Assembly: GCF_021191635.1 (NCBI RefSeq)
Contig: NZ_JAIWPR010000010.1
Span: 45,572-109,571, forward strand
DNA: 64,000 bases
Direction of reading: 5' to 3'
Source: Alterluteimonas quercicellularis
Lineage (GTDB): Bacteria; Pseudomonadota; Gammaproteobacteria; Xanthomonadales; Xanthomonadaceae
This document shows, in pieces, positions 37,504-47,183 of this stretch (its first letter is position 1; every line of letters begins with the position of its first letter). Under the pieces are notes generated by a model that did not search any database, was not told where the DNA came from, and saw nothing but the letters and a program-made list of their open reading frames with translations. Both the position numbers and the translations under genes were made by a program.

Positions 37504-40500
37504 ATGGGGATCGTGTTCGTCCAGAGGTCGCCTCCGGGGCCGTCCGGCGCGCTGCGCGCACGCCGGCTCCGCGCCTGGCGCCTCCTGCTCCTGCTGTCCG
37601 CCGGCCTGCTCGCCGCGGGCGCCCGCGCCGGCGACGGCCTGCCCCCGCGCAGCGAATGGCGCGCCTCGGCGTCCTCCGTGCAGGTCGACGCGCTCTCCCC
37701 GCGCCACGCCATCGACGGCGACCCGGCCACGCGCTGGGGCGGCGCCTTCAGCCCGCAGCACTGGCTGCAGGTGGACCTCGGCCGCGAGGCGGACGTCGGC
37801 GGCGTGGCCATCCACTGGGACAGCGGCTTCGCGGTGAGCTGGACGATCCAGACCTCCGCCGACGGCGATCGCTGGGGCGTGGCCTACACCAGCACCGACT
37901 CGCGCGGCGACACCGACTACGTGGTGTTCCCCGCCCGCCGCGCGCGCTACCTGCGCCTGGCGAGCATGCCGCGCACCGCCGACTGGGGCGTGTCGGTGTT
38001 CGAGTTCGAGCCGATCGCGGCGGCGCGCGCGCCCCGCGCGCACGGCCTGGCGGCGGGCGTGGACGGCGCCGCGCTGTTCGGCGCGAGCGGGCCGGCGCGC
38101 GGCGAGCTGGCACAAGCGGGCGCGGCGCCCGGCACCCGCCGGCTGGAGATCGACCTGCCCCGCGGCGACGCGATCGCCGGGCTGGAGGTGTGGTGGGACG
38201 GCCCGCGCGACGGCGCACGGCTGGAGATGCGCGACGAGGCCGGCGCCTGGAGCGCGCTGGCCGAGGACCCGGGCGGGCTCGGCGAGCGCTCCTACCTCGC
38301 CGCGGAGCGCGTGCGCACGCCGCGCGCGCTGCGGCTGACCGTGGGCGAGGCCGGCGGCCGGCCGCCGGCGATCGCGCGGATGCGGCTGCTCGGCCCGAAG
38401 CAGGTGCTGACGCCGACCCGGCGCTACGAGATCCTGGCCGCGCGCGCGCACCGGGCACTGTTCCCGTCCTCGCTGCACGGGCAGCAGGTGTACTGGACCA
38501 CGGTCGGCGTGCCCGCCGGGCGGCAGAAGTCGCTGTTCGACGAGTACGGCAACCTGGAGCCGTTCAAGGGCGGCCCGATGCTGCAGGCGATCTGGCGCGA
38601 CGCCTCCGGCCGCGCGGCGGTGGCGGACAACGATCCGGCGCGGCGGCACGCGCTGCGCGAGGGCTGGATGCCGATGCCCTCGGTCGCGTGGACCGCGCAG
38701 CCGGGCGTGGAGGTGCGCAACGAGGCGTTCGCGGTCGAGCACGGCGGCCAGCCGGTGACGCTGGCGCGCTACCGCGTCGCCAACACCGGCACCACGCCGG
38801 TCGAGGGCACGCTGTGGCTGGCGGTGCGGCCGCTGCAGGTCAACCCGCCCTGGCAGCACGGCGGCTGGTCGCCGATCCGGCGCATCGCGATCGAGGGCGA
38901 GGCCGCGCACCCGCGCGTGCGGGTGGACGGGCGCACCCTGCTGGCCTCGCTGACGCCCGCCGACGAGGCCGGCGCGGCGCCGTTCGGCGCGCACGGCGAG
39001 ACCGAGGTCACCGCGAGCGCCGCCGCCGGCCGCGCGCCGCCGGCGCGGCAGGCCGAGGACCCCGCGGGGCTGGCCTCCGGCCTGCTCGGCTATCCGCTGC
39101 GGCTGGCGCCCGGCGCGCACGCCGACGTGGTGGTCGCGCTGCCGCTGGGCACGCAGGCGCTGGACCCGGTCCAGGGCGAACTGCCCGAGCCGCCGCCGCT
39201 CGACCTCGGCGCGTTGCGCGCCGGGCGGGACGACGCCGGCGCCGCCTTCGACGCCGCGGCCGAGGCGGTCGCCGCGCAGTGGCGCGACCGCTTCGCCCCG
39301 CTCGACCTCGCGCTGCCCGACGACGACCTGGTGCACATGCTGCGCGCGCAGGGCGCGTACATGCTGATCAACCAGACCGGCCCGGCGATGCAGCCCGGCC
39401 CGCGCAACTACAACCGCTCCTTCATCCGCGACGGCGCGGCCACCGCCGCGATCCTGCTGCGCATGGGCCAGCCGCGGGTCGCGCGCGACTACCTGCGCTG
39501 GTACACCGACCACGCGCTCAACCCGAACGGCATGGTCTCGCCGATCCTCAACGAGGACGGCAGCATCAACCGCGGCTTCGGCTCGGACATCGAGTACGAC
39601 AGCCAGGGCCAGTACATTCAGCTCGTCGCCGACGTCGCGCGCCTGGACGGCGGACCGGAGAGCGTGCGCGAGTACCTGCCGGCGGTGATCCAGGCGATGC
39701 GCTTCCTGCAGGCGCTGCGCGAGCGCACGATGGGGCCCGGCTACATGGCCGGGCATCCGGCGCCGGCGCGCTTCCACGGCATCCTCGCGCCGTCGATCAG
39801 CCACGAGGGCTATTCCAGCCCCACCCACAGCTACTGGGACGACTACTTCGGGATCAAGGGCTGGCACGACGGCGCCTGGCTCGCCGAGGCGCTCGGCGAC
39901 GCCGGGACCGCGCGCTGGGCGCGCGAACAGGGCGCGGCGCTGTCGGACTCGGTCGCCGCGTCGATCCGCGCCACGATCGCGTGGAAGGGCTCGGACTTCA
40001 TCCCGTCCTCGGCCGACCTGGGCGACAGCGACCCGACCAGCGTCTCGATCGCGCTCGATCCCACCGGCGCCCGCCACGTGCTGCCGGAGCGCGAGCTGGA
40101 GACGACCTTCGACCGCTATCTCGCCGAACAGGTGCGCACGCGCGGCGCGCCCGACGCGCTGTGGGCCTACACGCCCTACGAACTGCGCAACGTGCTGACC
40201 TACGTGCACCTCGACCGCCCGGCCGAGGCGCAGGAACTGCTCGACGGCTTCCTCGCCCACCGCCGCCCGCTGGCCTGGCAGATGTGGCCGGAGGTGGTGC
40301 ACTCGCGCGAGCGCTACCCCGGCTACATCGGCGACATGCCGCACACCTGGATCGGCGCCGAGTACGCGCGCACGCTGTTCGGCATGCTGCTGCACGAGGG
40401 CGACGACGGCCTGCGCCTGCTGCCGGGCGCACCGCCCGACTGGCTGGCCGGGGACGGCATCGCCCTGCGCGCATTGCCGACCGCGTTCGGGTCGCTGACG

Positions 40501-40698
40501 CTGCGCGCGCGCCAGGACGCCGCGACGCTGCACCTGGACCTCGGCGACGGCCTGCCCGCCGACCTGCCCGTGCAGGTGTGGTGGCCCTCGCGCACGCGGC
40601 CGCAGCGGGTGCTCGTGGACGGCGCGGACGCGCGCGACTACGACGCGCGCCGCATCGTGCTGCCGCGGCCGTTCCGCACCCTGGAGGCGAGGTGGTGA
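37504..40698 (+). CDS. Secreted discoidin-domain protein, predicted (alpha/alpha)6 glycosidase
   Basis: A 1064-residue exported protein. A leader (about 25-42, LLLLLSAGLLAAGARA) precedes an F5/8 type C (discoidin) carbohydrate-binding domain at about 50-165 (ALSPRHAIDGDPATRWGGAFSPQHWLQVDLG...ARYLRLASM). A beta-rich region follows, then a helical catalytic-looking domain (about 600-960) with RNYNRSFIRDGAATAAILLRMG, SISHEGYSSPTHSYWDDYFGIKGW, YTPYELRNVL and GDMPHTWIGAEYARTLFGML, and a small C-terminal beta domain. Arg-Asp and Ser-x-Trp-Asp motifs of this kind occur in (alpha/alpha)6-barrel hydrolases such as GH15, GH37 and GH63; I cannot place it in a numbered GH family. It is a paralogue of the protein at 47184-50432. 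It is probably co-transcribed with the TonB receptor 130 bp downstream. Confidence 0.75.
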   Translation: MGIVFVQRSPPGPSGALRARRLRAWRLLLLLSAGLLAAGARAGDGLPPRSEWRASASSVQVDALSPRHAIDGDPATRWGGAFSPQHWLQVDLGREADVGGVAIHWDSGFAVSWTIQTSADGDRWGVAYTSTDSRGDTDYVVFPARRARYLRLASMPRTADWGVSVFEFEPIAAARAPRAHGLAAGVDGAALFGASGPARGELAQAGAAPGTRRLEIDLPRGDAIAGLEVWWDGPRDGARLEMRDEAGAWSALAEDPGGLGERSYLAAERVRTPRALRLTVGEAGGRPPAIARMRLLGPKQVLTPTRRYEILAARAHRALFPSSLHGQQVYWTTVGVPAGRQKSLFDEYGNLEPFKGGPMLQAIWRDASGRAAVADNDPARRHALREGWMPMPSVAWTAQPGVEVRNEAFAVEHGGQPVTLARYRVANTGTTPVEGTLWLAVRPLQVNPPWQHGGWSPIRRIAIEGEAAHPRVRVDGRTLLASLTPADEAGAAPFGAHGETEVTASAAAGRAPPARQAEDPAGLASGLLGYPLRLAPGAHADVVVALPLGTQALDPVQGELPEPPPLDLGALRAGRDDAGAAFDAAAEAVAAQWRDRFAPLDLALPDDDLVHMLRAQGAYMLINQTGPAMQPGPRNYNRSFIRDGAATAAILLRMGQPRVARDYLRWYTDHALNPNGMVSPILNEDGSINRGFGSDIEYDSQGQYIQLVADVARLDGGPESVREYLPAVIQAMRFLQALRERTMGPGYMAGHPAPARFHGILAPSISHEGYSSPTHSYWDDYFGIKGWHDGAWLAEALGDAGTARWAREQGAALSDSVAASIRATIAWKGSDFIPSSADLGDSDPTSVSIALDPTGARHVLPERELETTFDRYLAEQVRTRGAPDALWAYTPYELRNVLTYVHLDRPAEAQELLDGFLAHRRPLAWQMWPEVVHSRERYPGYIGDMPHTWIGAEYARTLFGMLLHEGDDGLRLLPGAPPDWLAGDGIALRALPTAFGSLTLRARQDAATLHLDLGDGLPADLPVQVWWPSRTRPQRVLVDGADARDYDARRIVLPRPFRTLEARW

Positions 40699-40828
40699 AC
40701 CGCCCGCCGCCCCGGCGCCGCCTCCACGCCCGGGCCGTCGCCCGCATCCGATGACGGCCGCGCGCCCGCGCCCCGCCGTCCGCCCCGTCCCATCCCGACA
40801 CGCTCCAGACGCCCTCCGGAGGGCCCGC

Positions 40829-43800
40829 ATGAACCACCATCGCAACCCGCGCGCGCACCGTCCCGCCCTGCTCGCCTGCGCACTGGCCGGCTGCCTGCTC
40901 GCGGCCGCACCCGTCTTCGCCCAGTCCACCGGCGCCACCCTGCGCGGCCGCGTCGCCGCGGCGCCCGCCAGCGCCGAGGTCACCGCCACCAACGTCGCCA
41001 CCGGCGCCAGCCGCCGCGCGCGCATCGGCGCCGACGGCGCCTACATCCTGGTCGGGCTGCCGCCCGGCACCTACCGGGTCGAGGCCGGGCCCGGCACCGA
41101 GCAGACGGTGACGCTTTCGGTGGCCTCCACCGCCACCCTCGACCTCGGCGCGCCGGCGGCGGCGCCGGGCGGCGCGGTGACCGACATCGACGCGGTGACC
41201 GTCACCGCGCCCCTGCTGCGCGACGTGCGCACCTCGGAAGTCGGCAACACCATCTCGCTGCGGCAGATCCAGCAGCTGCCGCAGGCCACGCGCAACTTCC
41301 TGGAGTTCGCCGACACCGTGCCCGGCATGCAGTTCAAGATCGACAACCAGGGCCGCGCCACCCTGCGCGGCGGCGCCACCAACACCAGCTCGTCGAACCT
41401 CTACATCGACGGCATCAGCCAGAAGAGCTACGTGCAGCAGGGCGGCATCGCCGGCCAGTACGAGAGCGCGGGCAACCCGTTCCCGCAGCTGGCGATCGGC
41501 GAGTACAAGGTCATCACCTCCAACTACAAGGCCGAGTACGGCCAGATCAGCGGCGCGGCGATCACCGCCGCCACCCGCTCGGGCACCAACGAGTTCGAGG
41601 GCGAGGTGTTCTACCGCTACACCGACGAGAGCATGCGCGCGCGGCGGCCCGACGAGGACGAGAAGCAGGACTCGCAGGTCAAGGAGTACGGCTTCGCGCT
41701 CGGCGGGCCGATCCTGCGCGACCGCATGCATTTCTTCTTCACCTACGAGGGCAAGGAGAACGTCTACGCGCGCTCGATTCAGCCCGACGCGGCCACCGGC
41801 GACGCCTACCTGGCGCTGCCGCCGGAACTGCGCGCCTACTACGGCACCACCACGCTGCCGTTCGAGGAGGACCTGTACTTCGGCAAGCTGAGCTGGGACA
41901 TCACCGACCGCGACCGGCTGGAGCTGAGCGGGCAGCTGCGCGACGAGGACCTGCTGGGCAACGTCGGCGGCGTGAGCACGCCCGAGCACGGCGACCTGCG
42001 CATCAACGAGGACCGGCGCGCCAACCTGAAGTGGCAGCACAGCGGCGACAGCTTCTACAACGAATTGATCCTGAGCACCCAGGACTCGGAGAACGGCAAG
42101 GTCCCGGCCACCTTCGGCAACGGCATCATCTACACCGTCGTCGACCGCGGGCCGCCGGTGCAGGAAGCCTCGCTGCTGCAGGTCGGCGCCGCCAGCGGCT
42201 TCAGCCTGCAGGCGCAGCGCCAGAAGGGCTGGTCGATCCAGGACGACCTGACCTTCACCAGCTTCCGCTGGCACGGCGACCACACCATCAAGATGGGCCT
42301 GAGCTACCGCGACATCCAGCTGGAGTCCAGCGACGGCCAGCCGGTCAACCCGCAGTTCTCCTACGAGTTCGACCCGGACGCCGGCACCGTCGCCGCGCAG
42401 CCCTACCGCGTCGAGTTCATCGCCCCGTTCGCCACGCCCGGGCTGAACCCGCTGGTGGAGACCACGGCCAAGCAGTACGGCTTCTACATCCAGGACGACT
42501 GGCAGGTCAACGAGCACCTGATCCTCAACCTGGGCGTGCGCTGGGACTACGAGGACGTGCCGGCCTATACCGACCACGTCACCCCCGCCGCCTTCGTCGA
42601 CGCGCTGTACGGCCCCGATCCCGACAACCCCGGCCAGCGCTGGGTCGACCGCTGGCTCAACGGCGGCATCGACGCGCTGAACCCCGACGACTACATCAGC
42701 ACCGGCCACAACCGCAGCAACTTCAAGGACGCGTGGGCGCCGCGCTTCGGCTTCTCCTACGACCTGTTCGCCGACGAGCGCCACGTGATCCACGGTGGCG
42801 CCGGCCGCTCCTACGACCGCAACCTGTTCCGCGACCTGGCCTTCGAGCGCCACAAGGGCTCGATCTCGCTGCTGCGCATCGAGTTCGCCGACCCCGCCAC
42901 CGGCCAGTGCGTCACCGACGCCGGCTTCGCCTGCATTCCCTGGGACCCGCGCTACCTCGACGGCGTGGAGGCGCTGGCCGAGGCCGCGGCCGGCCGCACC
43001 GGCGCGGAATCCTTCATGCTCAACAACGAGCTGAAGACGCCCTACAGCGACCAGTTCTCGCTCGGCATGAGCAACCAGGTCGGCCAATGGCTGACCGACG
43101 TGACCGTGCAGCGCATCCTGGCCAAGGACGGCTTCGGCTACACGCTGGCCAACCGCTACCCGGACGGCGGCTTCTTCGACGACGACGGCAACGTGCCCTG
43201 GGGCGGCACCGTGCCCGGCTACGGCAGCGTCATCGTCGGCGACAACGGCGTCGAGCAGCGCAGCACGCAGCTGCTGCTGTCGGCCGAGAAGCCCTACACC
43301 CGCGATTCCGGCTGGGGCGCCAACCTCGCCTACACCCACACCAGCGCGCGCCAGAACAGCCGCAACAACGACAGCCAGTTCGACTACTTCGACAAGTCGC
43401 GCCTGCAGTACATCCCGTTCGTGAAGTCCAGCAACCAGCCGGCGCACCGCTTCACCGCCTCCGGCTCCATCGACGGCCCCTGGGGCATCACCTTCGGCGC
43501 CAAGGTCGTGCTGGAGACGCCGACGCCGATCAACACCATCGCCAACTACGGCGTGATCGGCGCCGACGGCTCGCACTCGCAGCTGATCGGCTTCACCCCG
43601 CCGGGCAACGGCCGCTTCCTGGTCGGCGGCAAGATCTGGGGCTACCGCACGGTCGACTTCCAGGCCACCAAGGAGTTCGACGTCGGCGGCACCGTCCTGT
43701 CGGCCCGGGTCAACCTGCTCAACGCCTTCAACTTCAAGAACTACGACACCTACCGCTACGGCGGACCGGGCGGCATCAACAACTACTTCGGCGTGGACGG

Positions 43801-43894
43801 GCGCCTGGACACGGGCTACGTCTCGGTGAACGAGGACGCGAGCATCTTCTACTTCCCGCGCACGGTGACGGTGGAGCTGGGATTCAAGTTCTGA
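40829..43894 (+). CDS. Oar-like TonB-dependent receptor (glycan locus, first copy)
   Basis: A 1021-residue outer-membrane receptor: signal peptide ending PVFAQSTG, a carboxypeptidase-regulatory-like/Cna-B type beta-sandwich (GATLRGRVAAAPASAEVTATNVATG...GLPPGTYRVEA, about 35-115), TonB box area (DAVTVTAPLL), plug (RNFLEFADTVPGM, NLYIDGISQKSYV, VITSNYKAEYGQISGAAITAATRSGTNEF) and barrel ending ELGFKF. GGAGGG lies 5 nt before the ATG. It shares long blocks with the receptor at 55574-58531, so the two are paralogues and may take up different products of the same polysaccharide. Position after the LacI-operator-controlled discoidin gene suggests co-regulation. Confidence 0.9.
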   Translation: MNHHRNPRAHRPALLACALAGCLLAAAPVFAQSTGATLRGRVAAAPASAEVTATNVATGASRRARIGADGAYILVGLPPGTYRVEAGPGTEQTVTLSVASTATLDLGAPAAAPGGAVTDIDAVTVTAPLLRDVRTSEVGNTISLRQIQQLPQATRNFLEFADTVPGMQFKIDNQGRATLRGGATNTSSSNLYIDGISQKSYVQQGGIAGQYESAGNPFPQLAIGEYKVITSNYKAEYGQISGAAITAATRSGTNEFEGEVFYRYTDESMRARRPDEDEKQDSQVKEYGFALGGPILRDRMHFFFTYEGKENVYARSIQPDAATGDAYLALPPELRAYYGTTTLPFEEDLYFGKLSWDITDRDRLELSGQLRDEDLLGNVGGVSTPEHGDLRINEDRRANLKWQHSGDSFYNELILSTQDSENGKVPATFGNGIIYTVVDRGPPVQEASLLQVGAASGFSLQAQRQKGWSIQDDLTFTSFRWHGDHTIKMGLSYRDIQLESSDGQPVNPQFSYEFDPDAGTVAAQPYRVEFIAPFATPGLNPLVETTAKQYGFYIQDDWQVNEHLILNLGVRWDYEDVPAYTDHVTPAAFVDALYGPDPDNPGQRWVDRWLNGGIDALNPDDYISTGHNRSNFKDAWAPRFGFSYDLFADERHVIHGGAGRSYDRNLFRDLAFERHKGSISLLRIEFADPATGQCVTDAGFACIPWDPRYLDGVEALAEAAAGRTGAESFMLNNELKTPYSDQFSLGMSNQVGQWLTDVTVQRILAKDGFGYTLANRYPDGGFFDDDGNVPWGGTVPGYGSVIVGDNGVEQRSTQLLLSAEKPYTRDSGWGANLAYTHTSARQNSRNNDSQFDYFDKSRLQYIPFVKSSNQPAHRFTASGSIDGPWGITFGAKVVLETPTPINTIANYGVIGADGSHSQLIGFTPPGNGRFLVGGKIWGYRTVDFQATKEFDVGGTVLSARVNLLNAFNFKNYDTYRYGGPGGINNYFGVDGRLDTGYVSVNEDASIFYFPRTVTVELGFKF

Positions 43895-43895
43895 G

Positions 43896-43940
43896 GCGCG
43901 ACCGGGCGGTGCGACCGGCGGGTCGACGCGTCGGTCGCGC
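43896..43940. terminator. Inverted repeat between convergent receptor and GH3 genes
   Basis: GCGCGACCG (43896-43904) is repeated inverted as CGGTCGCGC (43932-43940) with a 27-nt GC-rich loop, directly after the receptor stop and just before the convergent GH3 stop. No T-run is seen; a shared 3' structure or terminator is plausible. Confidence 0.4.
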
Positions 43941-43951
43941 GAGGGCTCGCC

Positions 43952-46174
43952 TCAATCCAGTCCCCGCGCGGCGATCTCGACCTCGGCGCCGGCGGCGACG
44001 TCCGCCGCCGACTGCCCCAGCACGACGCGGTAGCGCCCGGCCGGGATCCGCCAGCTGCGCGCCTGCGGGTCGTAGTCGGCGAACAGCCGCGGCGCCAGCA
44101 GGACCTCGATCTCGCGCGATTCGCCCGGCTGCAGCTCGACGCGCTCCCAGCCCGCGAGCCGCAGCGGGGTGGCGTGCCCGTCGGGCAGGTGCACGTACAA
44201 CTGCGGGACCGCGGCGCCGGCGCGGGCGCCGGTGTTCTCGACGCGGAAGCGGGCGAGGATGCGATCGCCGTCGGCGCGCACGTCGAGGCCGGACAGCGCG
44301 AAGGTGGTGTAGGACAGGCCGTGCCCGAAGGCGTAGCGCGGGACCAGCTCCTGCGCCGCGAACCAGCGGTAGCCGACGTTGGCGCCCTCGATGTCGTAGT
44401 CGATGGTGTCGCCCGGCTTCTGCGGCGGATCGAAGCCGAGGCCCGGGATCTCCGGCCGAGGCAGCTGCGAGGCGTCGACCGGCCAGGTCACCGGCAGCCG
44501 CCCCGAAGGGTTGGCCGCGCCGGTCAGCAGCCGCGCGATCGCCTCGCCGCCGCGGATGCCGGGATACCAGGCCTGCAGGATCGCCGGCACCCGCTCCGCC
44601 CACGGCAGCTCGACCGGGCCGTTGGTCTGCAGCACGACGACGGTGCGCGGGTTGGCCGCGGCGACGGCCTCGACCAGCGCGTCCTGCCCGTCCGGCAGGC
44701 GCATGTGCGGCAGGTCGACCGATTCGGCGGCCCACTGGGTGGCGAACACGATCGCGACGTCGGCCTGCCGCGCCAGGCGCGCGGCGGCGGCGCGGTCGCG
44801 GCCGTCGAAGTAGTCGATGCGCGTGCCCGGCAGGGCCTCGCGCAATGCGGACAGCGGCGGCGACGGCTGGAACATCACCGGCCCCGGCCATGCCGTCGGC
44901 TGCAGGCCGGGCACCGCGTTGGTGCCGCGCGAGGTCCAGCCGACCATCGACGAGCCGCCGCCGGCGATGACGCCCTTGTCGGCGTGGCCGCCGATCACCG
45001 CGATCCGGCGCGTCTCCGCGGCCAGCGGCAACGCCCCGCCCGCGTTGCGCAGCAGCACCGCGCCCGCCTCGGCGGTACGCTGCGCGACCGCGAAGCCGGC
45101 CGCGTCCAGCTCGGCGTCGGGCGGCCGGCGCCGCGGCGGATGCTCGAACGCGCCCACGGCGATGAGGCTGCGCAGGATCCGGCGGGCCATGTCGTCGAGC
45201 CGCGCCTGCGGCACCACGCCCGCCTCCACCGCCATGCGCAGCGGCGCGTCGAAGTACACCGCGCGGTCGAACACCTCGCCGGCCGACTGCTGGTCCAGGC
45301 CGGCCAGCGCCGCCTTCGAGCCGCTGTGCACGCCGCCCCAGTCCGACATCACGTAGCCCGGGTAGCGCCAGTCGCGCTTGAGCACGTTGTTCAGCAGTTC
45401 GTCGTGCTCGCAGCCGTAGGTGCCGTTGATGCGGTTGTAGCTGCACATCACCGCGCCCGGCGCGCCGACCTCGATCGCGATCCGGAACGCGAGCAGGTCG
45501 GATTCGTGCATGGCGCGGTCGCCGATCTGCGCGCTGTGGAAGTTGCGGTGCGTCTCCATGTCGTTGAGCGCGTAGTGCTTCATCGTCGACAGCACGTGCT
45601 CGGACTGCACGCCGCGGATCGACTCGCCGACCAGGGTGCCGGCCAGCAGCGGGTCCTCGCCGGCGTATTCGAAGTTGCGGCCGTTGCGCGGGTCGCGCTG
45701 CAGGTTGACGCTGCCGGCCAGCAGCACGTTGAAGCCCTGCCGCCAGGCCTCGCGGCCCATGGTGGCGCCGCCCTGGAAGGCGATCTCGCGGCTCCAGGTC
45801 GAGGCGGTGGCGGGGCCGGACGGCATCGCGGTGGCGTGGTCGCCCTCGCGCATGCCGCCGGGATTGGTGACGCCCAGGCCCGCGTCCACGAGCTGCTGCG
45901 CCGGGATGCCCAGCCGCTCGACCGGGGCGACGTAGCCGGCCGAGCCCAGCGCTTCCGGCGGCCGCGCCTCGCCGATCGCGAAGCGGCTGCGGATGAGCGC
46001 GAACTTCTCGTCCTGGGTCATCGCCGCGACCAGCAGCGCCGCGCGCTCGTCGGGCGTCCTCGCGATGTCCAGCCACGGCCGGGCCGCAACCGCCGCCGGC
46101 GCGGCCGGCGCGGCCGGCGCGAGCAGGACGGCCGCGCACAGCAGCGCGCGACCGACCACGATGCTCTTGTTCAT
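43952..46174 (-). CDS. Exported GH3 beta-glucosidase
   Basis: A 740-residue glycoside hydrolase family 3 enzyme. After a signal peptide (LLCAAVLLAPAAPAAPAA) come the (beta/alpha)8 domain (GVTNPGGMREGDHATAMPSG, KHYALNDMETHRN), the catalytic nucleophile Asp278 in VMSDWGGVHSG, the alpha/beta sandwich domain (GAVLLRNAGGALPL, FATQWAAESVDLPHMRLPDGQ, AWYPGIRGGEAIARLLTG) and a C-terminal fibronectin-III-like domain (YAFGHGLSYTTFALSGLDV...GWERVELQPGESREIEVLL). It would release glucose from oligosaccharides in the periplasm. With the GH144-type protein nearby, sophoro-oligosaccharides are the likeliest substrate, but other beta-glucosides are possible. Confidence 0.93.
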   Translation of the reverse strand: MNKSIVVGRALLCAAVLLAPAAPAAPAAVAARPWLDIARTPDERAALLVAAMTQDEKFALIRSRFAIGEARPPEALGSAGYVAPVERLGIPAQQLVDAGLGVTNPGGMREGDHATAMPSGPATASTWSREIAFQGGATMGREAWRQGFNVLLAGSVNLQRDPRNGRNFEYAGEDPLLAGTLVGESIRGVQSEHVLSTMKHYALNDMETHRNFHSAQIGDRAMHESDLLAFRIAIEVGAPGAVMCSYNRINGTYGCEHDELLNNVLKRDWRYPGYVMSDWGGVHSGSKAALAGLDQQSAGEVFDRAVYFDAPLRMAVEAGVVPQARLDDMARRILRSLIAVGAFEHPPRRRPPDAELDAAGFAVAQRTAEAGAVLLRNAGGALPLAAETRRIAVIGGHADKGVIAGGGSSMVGWTSRGTNAVPGLQPTAWPGPVMFQPSPPLSALREALPGTRIDYFDGRDRAAAARLARQADVAIVFATQWAAESVDLPHMRLPDGQDALVEAVAAANPRTVVVLQTNGPVELPWAERVPAILQAWYPGIRGGEAIARLLTGAANPSGRLPVTWPVDASQLPRPEIPGLGFDPPQKPGDTIDYDIEGANVGYRWFAAQELVPRYAFGHGLSYTTFALSGLDVRADGDRILARFRVENTGARAGAAVPQLYVHLPDGHATPLRLAGWERVELQPGESREIEVLLAPRLFADYDPQARSWRIPAGRYRVVLGQSAADVAAGAEVEIAARGLD

Positions 46175-46288
46175 GCCGCCCCTCCCCGTCGTGTTCCCCC
46201 GAGCGCACTCGTGCGGGGGTTGCGGATCAACCCGCGCTCCCGGCCCGCCCCCGGCACCGGCGCGCCGGCCGCGCGGTTCGTTCCATGT

Positions 46289-47119
46289 TCATGCGACCGA
46301 TGCGCGGTCGAACGCGCTGAGGTGTCCCCCGGGCATCGACGCCAGCCTGTCCGCCACCCGCCTGCGCTCGGCCGCGCCGCCGTCGCGAATCGCGGCGAGC
46401 TCGTCGGCGCGCAGCAGGGTGACCGCGGCCACGCGGACCGGCGACAGGGGCATGTCCGCGATGACGGACGGAATGCCGTCGGCCGGCAGGCCGATCAGCA
46501 GCCCCACGCAGTCGTCGTCGCTGACAAACGCGGGCGGCAACGCCTGCATCGCCGCGGTGCCGCCGCTGACGCCGGGCAGTTCCATGGACAGCACGCCGTA
46601 GTCTTCCAGCTGCCCGGAAATGCCGCCCGCCTCGGCGACGGTGGCGGCCACGGTCTTCAGGATCTCGAACGCCCAGGTGTGCGCGAGCGCCGCGATCCCG
46701 CCGTCCTCGGCGTCGGCAAGATCGGCCGTCTCGATGAACAGCTCGGTCTCGAACCCGTTGCCCATGCCCTCGACGCCGTCGAAGGGATCGGAGAGGCCGT
46801 CGGTCGCGATCAGGATCCGGCCGGAGCGGCGGACGACGCGATAGGCCTGGCGCGTGGTCGGCCAGGCGGGCCCGCCCATCAGCGACGGACTGATCAGGTG
46901 GCTCAGCACGTCGGGCGCCACGCTGCCCACCGCCGCCCAGCAGGCGTCGCGCCGCGCCGCGCTGGCCTCGAAGGCGCCCGCGTCCGGCGCGATCCCGGGG
47001 CCGGCCCGGGCCGCGTCGCCGGCGGGCGTCGCCGCGTCGGGCGTGGGCCGCGGCGACGCATCCGCGGGCGGGCTCTGCGCGCCGCGCAGCTTGTCGAGGG
47101 TTCGCTTCCACCAGCTCAT
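46289..47119 (-). CDS. Uncharacterised protein, possibly suppressor-of-fused (SUFU)-like
   Basis: A 276-residue soluble protein: a short basic start (MSWWKRTLDKLRGAQ), an Ala/Pro-rich linker (16-55), then a folded domain with WPTTRQAYRVVRRSGRILIATDGLSDPFDG, GFETELFIETADL, HTWAFEILKTVAATVAEAG and a final block PVRVAAVTLLRADELAAIRDGG...ADRLASMPGGHLSAFDR. The TDGLSDPF-x-GFE-x-ELFIET pattern recalls bacterial SUFU-domain proteins, whose role is unknown; this is a tentative call. No signal peptide or membrane helix is seen, so it would be cytoplasmic, unlike its neighbours GH3 and the discoidin lipoprotein. It is probably part of the same minus-strand transcription unit. Confidence 0.5.
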   Translation of the reverse strand: MSWWKRTLDKLRGAQSPPADASPRPTPDAATPAGDAARAGPGIAPDAGAFEASAARRDACWAAVGSVAPDVLSHLISPSLMGGPAWPTTRQAYRVVRRSGRILIATDGLSDPFDGVEGMGNGFETELFIETADLADAEDGGIAALAHTWAFEILKTVAATVAEAGGISGQLEDYGVLSMELPGVSGGTAAMQALPPAFVSDDDCVGLLIGLPADGIPSVIADMPLSPVRVAAVTLLRADELAAIRDGGAAERRRVADRLASMPGGHLSAFDRASVA

Positions 47120-47183
47120 GCCATGTCGTCCTCTCGTGATTTCGATCGCCCGCGCGCCCCGGCCGGTGCGCCCGCCCGGCGGC

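Noticed and set aside
46196..46220. CCCCCG...CGGGGG hairpin upstream of the GH3 gene as a terminator
   Set aside because: The stem is interrupted by a bulge and followed by TTGCGG rather than a T-run; not strong enough to call.
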